Below, piece after piece: positions 44,801-56,800 of a stretch of DNA of 64,000 nucleotides. The translations under genes and the position numbers were made by a program. Every line of letters begins with the position of its first letter. Position 1 is the stretch's first letter. Origin of the DNA: Mesostigma viride (lineage: Eukaryota > Streptophyta > Mesostigmatophyceae > Mesostigmatales > Mesostigmataceae); assembly GCA_009746045.1 (NCBI GenBank), contig RPFO01000744.1:741635-805634 (forward strand), given 5' to 3'. The notes under the pieces were generated by a model. That model made no database searches, had not been told where the DNA came from, and saw only the letters and a program-made list of their open reading frames with translations.

Positions 44801-47800
44801 GCATGTTTGCTTGGACGGGTGTGCACTTGTCTACTGGGATAGTGTGGGATTGTTTATCTGGACGGTTGTGGAATTATGTATTAGCGCTCTCATCTGGTTC
44901 GTGTAGGCTACCACCCATTCAGAGAATGCCGTGGGGCCTACTTTGAACTCTGCTTGATGAGCTGTGCAACGCTGCGGACTATCGGCTTTGCGTCGTGTGT
45001 GTGCGTGCTGTTATGAAGCGGGTGCTGCTCCCTTGTGCTGTGCGTGCAGAGCTACGGCCGGACCACTAATCGCTATATCTGTGTGTGCCTATTATTACCG
45101 TGCTACCCCTCATGGTCTACACCTGCAGAGCTACGGACAGCCGTCTTTTCCAAGGTCTCCCAAAACGCGATCCGGCGAATCCTGAACCAGGTGGGTTGGG
45201 CCCATGTATGCTATAGGGGATCCTCTTGGTGGGTTCGTTGGGTCAACCTACGCTACACGCATGTGGAACAATGCCCTGATCACGCAAGGTTGTTCTAAGC
45301 CCTCTAGGTCTCGCTCTGAGCCTCAGCCAGCCATAACTTTATGGCTACACATTCCACCTCTATCCATTTCCATCATTTTGGAAGACCAACAGACACAGAT
45401 AAGATGACGGCAGGCTCGAGCTTTATGGATTGCGGATTCTCCAGATTTCTGGCCTGCGTTGGTTGTGTCATTGATGTGCTGAACCCCCTGGTGGGTGCAT
45501 TGCCGTCTCTTAGTCCCGTGCTGCAGATAAGGGCTTTCACTAGAGAAGGGCCTAGAACATTGCATGTGATTATCACACCACCTCGTGCGTGCTCTCGAGT
45601 CATCAGTGCAGGAATGTTGAACTTGGGATGTCCTCGTAAGAAATGGTGAAGTTGTACCAATCGATACCGTTTTTACTTGACTACGGCCCGTGTGGGTCCC
45701 CGTCTTGTACTTGGATCTGGTGTGATGTTTCTTGTCGCAGCATCTTTGTTTAAGTGAAGGCTGCCCGTGAGCTTGTGTGAATATTCACATGTGAACGGAG
45801 GCATGTGAGTTTCTAGAACTAAGCCTGCACTCGCAGTCACGCCACAGCCACCTACCCAATTTGTTACTTGATTGATGAAGGTACTTTCTTACCGAATACG
45901 CTTAATTCCTGCCATGCTCGTCCCCTCCTCGTGAATGCAGACGTTCCAACACCTTCACTCGCTCAGCATTTCCTTCCACCTAAAGTAAGTCCACACATTG
46001 AGCCACCGGGCCTTGAATGCTATACCTTACGCCTTGAATGCTATACTGTGCGCCTTGAATGCTATACTGTGCGCCTTGAGTAGTAAACCGTGTGCCTTGA
46101 GTAGTAAACCGTGTGCCTTGAGTTGTAAACCGTGTGCCTTGAGTAGTAAACAGTGCGCCTTGAGTTGTAAAGCGTGTGCCTTGAGTAGTAAAGCGTGTGC
46201 CTTGAGTAGTAAACCGTGTGCCTTGAGTTGTAAAGCGTGTGCCTTGAGTAGTAAACCGTGTGCCTTGAGTAGTAAACCGTGTGCCTTGAGTTGTAAAGCG
46301 TGTGCCTTGAGTAGTAAACAGTGCGCCTTGAGTAGTAAACCGTGTGCCTTGAGTTGTAAATCGTGTGCCTTGAGTTGTAAAGCGTGTGCCTTGAGTAGTA
46401 AACAGTGCGCCTTGAGTTGTAAAGCGTGTGCCTTGAGTAGTAAACAGTGCGCCTTGAGTTGTAAAGCGTGTGCCTTGAGTAGTAAGCCGTGTGCCTTGAG
46501 TAGTAAACCGTGTGCCTTGAGTTGTAAAGCGTGTGCCTTGAGTAGTAAACAGTGCGCCTTGAGTTGTAAAGCGTGTGCCTTGAGTAGTAAACAGTGCGCC
46601 TTGAGTTGTAAAGCGTGTGCCTTGAGTAGTAAACAGTGTGCCTTGAGTAGTAAACCGTGTGCCTTGAGTAGTAAACCGTGCGCCTTGAGTTGTAAAGCGT
46701 GTGCCTTGAGTAGTAAACAGTGCGCCTTGAGTAGTAAACCGTGTGCCTTGAGTAGTGAGTGAGGGTCTTCAATGCAGACTGTTGTGGCTTTCCATTGCCG
46801 ACGTGGCTTTGTGTTGTCTACACACTTCCATGGCTAGGAGGATCGCTGGATGGTAGACTCTGTGTTTGTCTTTTCTTGTACGTCTTTTTTACGATCAAAC
46901 TTTCTATGTCTTGACGATCAAACACATTGGTGAATGGTGGCAACATTCAGCATTCCAGGCTCCTCTCTGGTATGGCAGGTACTTTCTCTGGGATTGCTGG
47001 GGTGTAGCTCCAGACCTGCACTGACCTTTGGCCACCGGCCTCAAAGAGTCCTTTCTCCGTTGCTGTGTTAACGGACAACTTGTGTTAACTAACACACCGT
47101 GCCAAACACTGCTGGGCCCCAGGCCGTCGATTGTGCCATTCATGAAGCAGCAGTGTGATCTGACAGGCCGTGCCAGCCAGTGCCTGGACCCAGGTCCTTT
47201 CATGAATCACGCAATAGAGGCCATAGTAGTATTACTGCTTCGTATCTAAAACTGCTTCATGAATAGCACTCCAGAGCAGTTTTACTTGCGAAGCAGTAAC
47301 ATGGTGGTTGCCCTTTTTCTACTTCCTCTGGTTCCTGTGCACCCTCGCTCCCCAACCAAGGCGCATACTTGGTTTCACCGGTTGACGGACGCTGGCCATC
47401 AACCGCATCCTGCCGCTGCGATCACATAGCTTTTCCGAACTGGTTTCATGCCACTTGAGGTTTTCGCCCTAATGCATCGCAACTGGCATACCCCTCAGCT
47501 ATCCGCCTGTTTACACAGCCCAGCAGCCAGCGAGTGAATCAGGCAACCCCCATTCTACTCAATTCAGCACCCAACTTTACCCCAAGTACATTTCTTTATA
47601 CCACATTAGCAACCCGCTAAAGGTTTAGGACTCTCCTGCTCCATCCATTATGTCCCTTAGTGTTGACATCCACAAATTTATTCTTCCCCACAACACTTCC
47701 TCTGCCCCCTTTTTTCCTTCCCACCCTCAAATCATTATTATCAACGCCACCAGCGCGTGTACAAAAAGAGCATCTTAAGATCACTAAGCTCCCAAGAAGA

Positions 47801-50800
47801 CCAGCATTTGATTTAATACAATAAGTGGAGCCCTGCCACAACTGCAGCAGTTAACAGTGGCCTTAAGGTTTCTCAATCCGCACGCGGAAGCAAGAAGCCT
47901 CCAGGGTGAGAGGGAGGGGAAAGAAACAATTGCGGATCATTGCCTGCCTAGCTTGCTTAAGGGATGGTCCGCCGACACACAAGCTGACATCATCCTAAAT
48001 TAAGTAACACCAGCATGCGTCACGCGCCCGCCTGAACAGTGCTGAAAACGCCACTACAAACAACGTGGCCACGCGCCCCCAGGCTAGTACGTTAACCGTA
48101 CTGGTAGTTGTACAAGGTTCCCAAGACTGACAAACATAAAACTCGCCCATCGACCCCTTGGGCCGGTCCGAATCCACTATACAATAATTAATCACGACTC
48201 ACTAAAGAACCCAAATCAGTCAAAGATTCGTTAAGCAACCAGCCGACCCTACAGGTCCCCAGCTAACCTCAGCTGGTGCAACCCAATACGAATCTTTGCA
48301 AGAAAGTCGTATAAAACCTACAATTAATTTTCTCGGACCACTAATTAATAGCCACCGACCCTTATAAAACAACCGGGTCATCCAAGGAAAATTCAGGCGA
48401 ACATGAAACCCTTTGTACAGATCGAATTAGTCAGCCCATGTCGCAGACAGCCTTCCACATGCAGGCCAAGGCATAGCGGCCCTATCTTTCCCGCATACGT
48501 TAATTAAACTATATTCAGAGAAAACTGATACTCTAATAGCCTGGCCTGACAGCCTGAAGTGCTGACTAATTATCTCATACTGCTTACTATCTCTTGCGCT
48601 AATTTAGCCTCGTCCCATAGCAGCCATCCGCGGGTCATGACAGCAAAATGCATACATTTTGTAACGGCGTATCTTTGTCGTTTGCGTAATTGCGGGATCG
48701 TCAAAGTGTGTAATTGCATGCAGCATGACGTGAACTCCCCCTCCACCCCCCTCCTCTCCCTTACACCACAGCCGCCAGACGGGCACCATCAACCGCATCA
48801 TGGACAGGGGCCAGCGCGCCATCAACTTCGTGCTGTCCTCGATGGTTTTCAACGTGTTTCCTACCTTCCTGGAGGTAAGCACATGGTTAACATACTACTA
48901 TAACATACTACTATACTAAAAAAATACTACTATACTATCATTATGATTTATAGTGTTTCCTACTTCTCTCAAGGCGGGCCCTCATTCATTATCTTGAGGT
49001 GTCTTTTGAGGTGCGGCCCCTCTCCCCCAGTGTGCTTCAGGGGAGGCCCTTTTCCGTCACAATGGTGGAGGTCAGGCCTGACCCCCGGACCGTTTTTCAG
49101 GCTTATTTCCCAAGCCCAGAGTTTTATCTTACCCTTAAATCCTGCCCTCAACACGCCCACAGATCTCTTTGGTGGATGAAGTTTCCTACCCTCGACCTGG
49201 TACCGTGGAAGCGGTACTCTGCTCGTTGCCACAGTTATTTGTAGTTATTATTATTTATAGCCGCATGCCTTTGTCGGGAGTGGTGTCCTCGTGTGCGCAA
49301 ACAAGTAAAAGAAACATGGTGGTTGTCTACCCCACGTGTGATCTTAACCTCCGGTACCCACCACGTGGGCCGCAGATCTCATGGTGGGTGGTAGCATCCT
49401 CCCCCACAGATGTCGCCTTATGTATTTTTCCACACTAGGGATTACTATAAGTATAGTACGATGCTATTCCTTTGCCTACCGCACATCCTGGATGTGGGCA
49501 GCATTCTTGCCCACAAGCGTCTGATGGTTGATTCTCTACCCAAAATCATAAACCTTACGGTTCACTGTATACGCTACTATGTGACCCCACACAGATCTCC
49601 ATGGTGGGTGGCGTCCTGGCCCACAAGTTCGGCATCACTTTCTCCCTCATCACCGTCGGCACGGTCGGCGCCTACTCGGCCTTCACGCTCGCCATCACCG
49701 AGGTGGGTCGCCGGCAGCTAAGCCATTGGGATGCTATATTTTCTTACATGTGCACCTCAGACTTTTGTTGTAAGCATGATTCTATGTTGTCTTGCGGTTT
49801 CTTTTCTGCAGTACAGTCTTATTTGCAGTCATACCATTATTTGGACACGTTTTTCGCGTCCCCGCGCTCGGCAGCATTTAGTTTACTATTTGTTGCTTGG
49901 CTCGACAATACCAGTATTTGGAATTCACGCTTGCTATCTTCAAGTTAGTTGGTGCGGATTTTTTTTCCAAAGCGAAGGGTTAAGCGACAGAGACTTCTGC
50001 CGTGTGATAGCGCCACGATATGAACTATTATACGATCGCGACTGGTAAATTGATCAGCATTACAATTATAGTAGTATGCTACAGTAGTACATCACTGGCA
50101 GGACGTTGATTTATCACAGCAGCTGTTAGCTGCTGCTCTTGCTTGCTGGCTAAAAATTGTGCCTTAGCCAGCAAGCAGCCAACCCAGTGCACTGCCCAGC
50201 GCTTTCGACCGCCGCTACACCACTACTTGATGCTTATCTGACGTGCATTGCGATGCCACACTGCGCGGGGGCATGCTCACGTGGATGCGTGATCACGTCT
50301 GGGCCGCGTGTTGCCATGTGCCGCAACGGGGACATAATGGGGCATCTTGCCACGTGGCATGTGCGAGCAGTGGCGCACCAAGTTCCGTCGCCAGATGAAT
50401 GAGTTCGACAACAAGGGCAGCCACCGCGCCACCGACTCGCTCCTCAACTATGAGGCAAGTAATTGACTGCATGGTACTGATCATGTCCGTAGAATGTAGT
50501 ACGAAGGTTACAGTTAGTTACAAGTGAAGGCAGCCACCGCGCCACCGACTCACTGCTCAACTACGAGGCAAGCATCTAGTCATCCTGGTAAGGATACTTC
50601 AGTAAATGATGATACCAAGAATCAATACACCAGTATAAGATATATAAGCATTTTATAAAGATATGAGGTATATTACTATAAGAATACATCATTGGCCGTC
50701 CTCACTCCTTAATTACGAGGCAACGAACCATTTAGTAGCAGCATTACTATTAGCAGTTTGCACCGGCTGGGGAGGTTGGCAGCTTGAGCGCCACGCCTTC

Positions 50801-53800
50801 ACTCCTGAAGTACGAGGCATGCGACCAGTCACATGATCACATACTACAATATAATCTTAATAACTACGGCTTCTCGCGATGCTCAGTAGCCTTCCGACTA
50901 TGGCATGCTGGTCTAGCGAGGACTGTTCAAATGATGCACTGCTCATCCTCGCGTGACAGTCCTTCCTGCGATTTCCATGGTGCCTTCTTGCGTTGCGGCT
51001 GCGTGCGCAGACGGTCAAATATTTTGGCAATGAGAAACATGAGACGCAGCGGTACGACGAGTGCCTGGCAGGTAACCCTGGCTGATCATGATGAATTCCT
51101 TTTGTCGAAAAACACTGCGTCCATCATGCGCAAGTGAGAACAGGCAGCCATCGTGCTTGCAGCTCAAGATGAAGCGTGCCAACTGTTTTTTTGGTTTGGG
51201 AACTTGTGGTTGCACCCCTTCCCTCCCTAACGGAGATATGCTTCTTACTACTTTCAAAGCATTTTTAATCTTGAATATTTGCACAACTACCTCTAGTGCT
51301 TCATTCGAGGAAGTTGTTTCTGGGCTAGCTGCTCTATTATCTACTTATGGTATGATTTATGCTCAGTCTGCATGCCGCTTGAACCAGGCAATGCCCCCCC
51401 CCCCCCCTCCCTTGCGCAGGTGTGCCATTACATAGCCTGGCATTGATAGATATTTCCGGGGCCCGCAATGTCTAGACTCTATGAATTGCCTTATTGTTCT
51501 ATTGACTTGCCACCACAAATATCTTTCTAGCTTTGACGATCCACCAAATCAGAACAGTGTCCTGTTTTTCCCGTGGCACACAACCAAATTTTTCCCACGT
51601 CTTTTAAGCGTCCCTCACTGCCCTGTGGAAGTTGCCTACCTGGCCTGCCATTGATGTCGGTGCGATTGTCAAGCGTAAGCACTAAACAACAATGTTTGCG
51701 AAGTTTAGTCTGAACTGCTACATTGACTAAACGGCTACATTGTGGTACTAAACGGCCACATGTAGCGGTTTAGTCACAGTGGTATTATCCTCATAATCGT
51801 CACGGTGTATTCATCGATGGTAGTGTCAAATCATTGGCATATGCACTCCAGTATTCCTCGTATAGCATACTAATAGACTCTTACCCGCCCCCTTATCCAC
51901 TTGGCAGGCTACAAGAAGGCCCCCTCTTTGCTAGTCTTCTATCTAAACCCTATTTTCTAGTTTTCTATCTAAACCCTATCTGCTAGTCTTCTATCTAAAC
52001 CCTATCTGCTAGTCTTCTATCGAACCCCTATCTGCTAGTCTTCTATCTAAACCCTATCTGCTAGTCTTCTACCTAAACCCTATCTGCTAGTCTTCTATTG
52101 AACCCCTATCTGCTAGTCTTCTATCTAAACCCTATCTGCTAGTCTTCTATCTAAACCCTATCTCCTAGTCTTCTATCTAAACCCTACCCCTTTCCAATCC
52201 GTCCATCACCCACCCGTCAGGCTACGAGAAGGCTGCGGTGCGCACCCAGGAGAGCCTCGCAATGCTCAACTTTGGCCAGAACGCTATTTTTAGCGCCGCG
52301 CTCTCCACCGTGATGCTCATGTCGGCCAATGGGATCGAAGCGGGGACGATGACCATCGGGGACCTGGTCATGGTCAACGGCCTGCTCTTCCAGCTGTCGC
52401 TCCCCCTCAACTTCTTGGGGTCGGTGTACCGGGAGACGCGTCAATCGCTCACGGACATGCACGCCATGTTCGCGCTGCATGAGGTGAGGCGCCGTTTGCA
52501 TGTGCATGTTCCTTTGTGTATGTGTCTGTGTCTGTGTCGGCTGCCAGCTTAAAGCAACCCTCAACCCTAGAACACATCAGTGGCTCACTGATGTGCATGC
52601 CGTGGTTGCGCTTTACGAGTGGCGATGTCATGGGGGGCCGGGCGGGGGGAAGCAGCTGTCAGCGTAAATGAGCTGTAGCCCGTTTGCGCTGCATGAGGAA
52701 AGCTACTGGCTGTTGGGGCTGGGGGGTGGGAAGGAATGAGGCGGCCAGGATTAGGGTATGCCATGGTTGACGAGTGGAGAGAGGCATTTGTGAACCCTGG
52801 GAAAACGTGGTGCCCGAATAAGAAGAATTCTTTGCACACCAACCTTTCAGTCTAGCTTATGGTGGCCAGCATAAGCGTGTGGAGAGTGGGCAGCGTAAGC
52901 ACCGAAAGAGCTGGGTGCAGGTCTCAGCAGTATCGTACCCCAGGTGGTGGGAGCATGAACCCTGAGAATTGCCACGCAGGCTTCTTTAAGACCCTAGCGA
53001 TTTGCTCACAAACCAAGGGCAACACCGCGTAATGGCCTGCATGTTGCACCTTGATCCTCTCGCCTACAAGCAAATCCTCCACTGCCTGTTGCCTCTTCAT
53101 TGTGTGCTCTCCTACAAGCAAATCCTCCACTGCCTGTTGCCTCCTTCATTGTGTGCTCACGAGATGGTCACGTCGCATGCCCGTGCTGTCAGAGAAATCG
53201 CGATCTCCTAACGGATCCATCATCTGGCGTCGTCAGATGGTTGCAGCGTCTCCTGCGTGGTTCTGATAAAGCCCATTACTAATGCCCATCCTACGGGTTG
53301 GCAAGGGGGGTGGATCGTGAAAGTTACTGGCATTATTATTGCCTTTATTTATTGATCTATTTTGGTAGTAGTGCATGAGAGTGGCATGATATCGCGCTGT
53401 TCCACTTCGGCACCCGCTGGTCATTTGTGCCGCTGGTACACGAGGAGCCCACGATGAACGAAAGTGTTCGCTATCATATGTCACCAACTGCTGCATCATG
53501 TGCGTTCAAGAAGCGTGCGGTACTGCAAACACTAACGAATTGCGTGCCTATCGGACGTGATGTGTCACATTCTGCTGCCATTGCTCTCCGTCAGGAGAAG
53601 CCCACGGTGGTGGACGCGCCCAACGCGCAGCCGCTGGTGTTCAAGGACCCTACCTCAGGGCCGAGCCTGCGATTTGAGAATGTGTATTTTGGGTACGTGG
53701 ACATGTGATTGCGCGGGGAGTTGCTGATTGTCCTGTTTTTACAGGAATGGATTATGCCTCTGCGATTTGAGAATTGCGTGCAGGCTGTGTGGGTGGTGGT

Positions 53801-56800
53801 GTGCTAGGGTTTGTGAACCGGGTACAGTGGGAGATGGTAAACTCTCTAACTCCATCTGTTTTCTCGCTGCCCAGACTATCCTTAACCCCATCATCCTGAC
53901 CCTGTCAGTCTTGACTGCACGGACCATTTATTACTTGTCTCCCCCCCCCCCCCCCCTCCTGTCACCCTTGACTGCAGATACGAGCCGAGCCGGCCCGTGC
54001 TCAAGGACCTCAGCTTCTCGGTCCCTGCAGGGACCAGCCTGGCTGTGGTGGGCGGCAGCGGGAGCGGTGAGCGAGATGTGCATACTGGCAGTTCTATATT
54101 TGCAACCACGAGTACTCTTGCCCGTTCAATAAGCATGGACTGGCTAGCTAGTGGGGCAGCAGGAGCGGTGAGCAGTCAGTGCGAGCTATCACAAGCGTAT
54201 GTTATATACCACCACCAGTCCATCATCGATCAACGACCGTACATGGACTCGTGCCCCCATGGCACACCCTCGTGAGGTTTTGTGGGCAGACTGCACGCAA
54301 ATATATTTGGGTAGTCATGGCATTCAGTACCCATGTTTGTCGCCCAGTTGGTACCCATTTCGTGCCCCCCTGCATTATTCCTACCCATTTCGTGCCCCCC
54401 TGCATTATTCATACCCATTTCGTGCCCCCCTGCATTATTCCTACCCATTTCGTGCCCCCCTGCGTTATTCCTACCCATTTCGTGCCCCCCTGCATTATTC
54501 ATACCCATTTCGTGCCCCCCTGCATTATTCCTACCCATTTCGTGCCCCCTGCGTTATTCCCACCCATTTCGTGCCCCCCTACATTATTTTGGATCCCACG
54601 GACTGCGTGGTTATACAATATATACAATATATACAATATAACAGTAATATAAAAATATATCATGTAATAGTAGTAATGTATTAGGGTTGAATAATAGAAT
54701 CGTTGCTGGTGGTTTTCATCACTTGGATCTTCCTGCTTTCCAACCCTGCTTAACTTCCTTTCCCCCCCGCCTTCCATCATCACGGCTTTGGCTACCTGCA
54801 TCTAAACGTATCTCTTTCCCTCTCGTTCTGTCATTCACCTTCCACTTGTGCGCAGGGAAATCCACGCTCCTGCGCCTGCTCTATCGCTTCTATGACGCAG
54901 AGGGTGGCAAGGTACTGTGGCTGCGCACGCGTGCATATCATAGCACCGCTTCTCCAATGCATGGATTCCATGCTCACCAGAGCACACCTGAAAATCCTGG
55001 ACACCGAAAGAGTACTGTAGAGTGAGAGTAGAGTGAGTTTGCAGTGGCTGGCCAGGATCTTGTTCCTCCATGCATCATCCATGCGGCTGCCACACCTTGG
55101 TTCCCATGTTGTCCGTCACCCTCCCATGTCTATCGCCGATCCGATATCCGGTTAGACGACCATGGCATCCTCTTATGCGCGCAGACGTGCGCTTGATCCC
55201 ATGGTATTCTTTGCCGTAGATGTTGTTGGACCACCAGGACATGCGCCAAGAAATAGCCTTCTTCTTCTTCTTCTTCTTCTTCTTCTTCTTCTTCTTCTTC
55301 TTCTTCTTCTTCTTCTTCTTCTTCTTCTTCTTCTTCTTCTTCTTCTTCTTCTTCTTCTTCTTCTTCTTCTTCTTCTTCTTCTTCTTCTTCTTCTTCTTCT
55401 TCTTCTTCTTCTTCTTCTTCTTCTTCTTCTTCTTCTTCTTCTTCTTCTTCTTCTTCTTCTTCTTCTTCTTCCTATGCAATCTCTATCACAGATCCTAATG
55501 GACGACCAGAACACCCCCTTATGCACTCCGTTTATGCACCCTCTCCTGCCATTCTCTCTATCACAGATCCTATTGGACGACCAGAACACCCCCTTATGCA
55601 CTCCGTTCATGCACCCTCTCCTGCCATTCTCTCTATCACAGATCCTATTGGACGACCAGGACACCCCCTTATGCACTCCGTTCATGCACCCTCTCCTGCC
55701 ATTCTCTCTATCACAGATCCTATTGGACGACCAGAACACCCCCTTATGCACTCCGTTCATGCACCCTCTCCTGCCATTCTCTCTATCACAGATCCTATTG
55801 GACGACCAGGACACCCCCTTATGCACTCCGTTCATGCACCCTCTCCTGCCATTCTCTCTATCACAGATCCTATTGGACGACCAGGACACCCCCTTATGCA
55901 CTCCGTTCATGCACCCTCTCCTGCCATTCTCTCTATCACAGATCCTATTGGACGACCAGGACACCCCCTTATGCCCTCCGTTTATGCACCCTCTCCTGCC
56001 ATTCTCTCTATCACAGATCCTATTGGACGACCAGGACACCCCCTTATGCACTCCGTTCATGCACCCTCTCCTGCCATTCTCTCTATCACAGATCCTATTG
56101 GACGACCAGGACACCCCCTTATGCACTCCGTTCATGCACCCTCTCCTGCCATTCTCTCTATCACAGATCCTATTGGACGACCAGGACACCCCCTTATGCA
56201 CTCCGTTCATGCACCCTCTCCTGCCATTCTCTCTATCACAGATCCTATTGGACGACCAGGACACCCCCTTATGCCCTCCGTTTATGCACCCTCTCCTGCC
56301 ATTCTCTCTATCACAGATCCTATTGGACGACCAGGACACCCCCTTATACACTCCGTTCATGCACCCTCTCCTGCCATTCTCTCTATCACAGATCCTATTG
56401 GACGACCAGGACACCCCCTTATGCACTCCGTTCATGCACCCTCTCCTGCCATTCTCTCTATCACAGATCCTATTGGACGACCAGAACACCCCCTTATGCA
56501 CTCCGTTCATGCACCCTCTCCTGCCATTCTCTCTATCACAGATCCTATTGGACGACCAGAACACCCCCTTATGCACTCCGTTCATGCACCCTCTCCTGCC
56601 ATTCTCTCTATCACAGATCCTATTGGACGACCAGGACATCCGCGGGGTCACGCAAGAGAGCCTTCGCTCGGCCATCGGCGTCGTCCCCCAGGACACGGTG
56701 CGTGGTGGCTAGGTGGCTGGGGTGGTGGCGTGGGGTGTGTGTGGACAGGGGTGTTGGTGTGGGGGTGGGGAGGGGGGATGGGGTATTGGTGTGTGGGGGG

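Noticed and set aside
45998-46772. 254-codon CALSSKP repeat protein
   Set aside because: A 21-bp minisatellite lying within intron 4 of the ABC transporter; openness follows from the unit length.
51940-52190. Interstitial telomere repeats (CTAAACCC)
   Set aside because: The heptamer occurs once per 27-bp unit and is separated by unrelated sequence; it is not a CCCTAAA tandem array.
54230-54684. Small repeat ORFs ([10 protein letters not shown] type)
   Set aside because: A 30-bp repeat in intron 11, flanked by confident exons in another frame.
55075-55500. Poly-Phe, poly-Leu, poly-Lys and poly-Arg frames
   Set aside because: Products of the (TTC)n microsatellite read in different frames, not genes.
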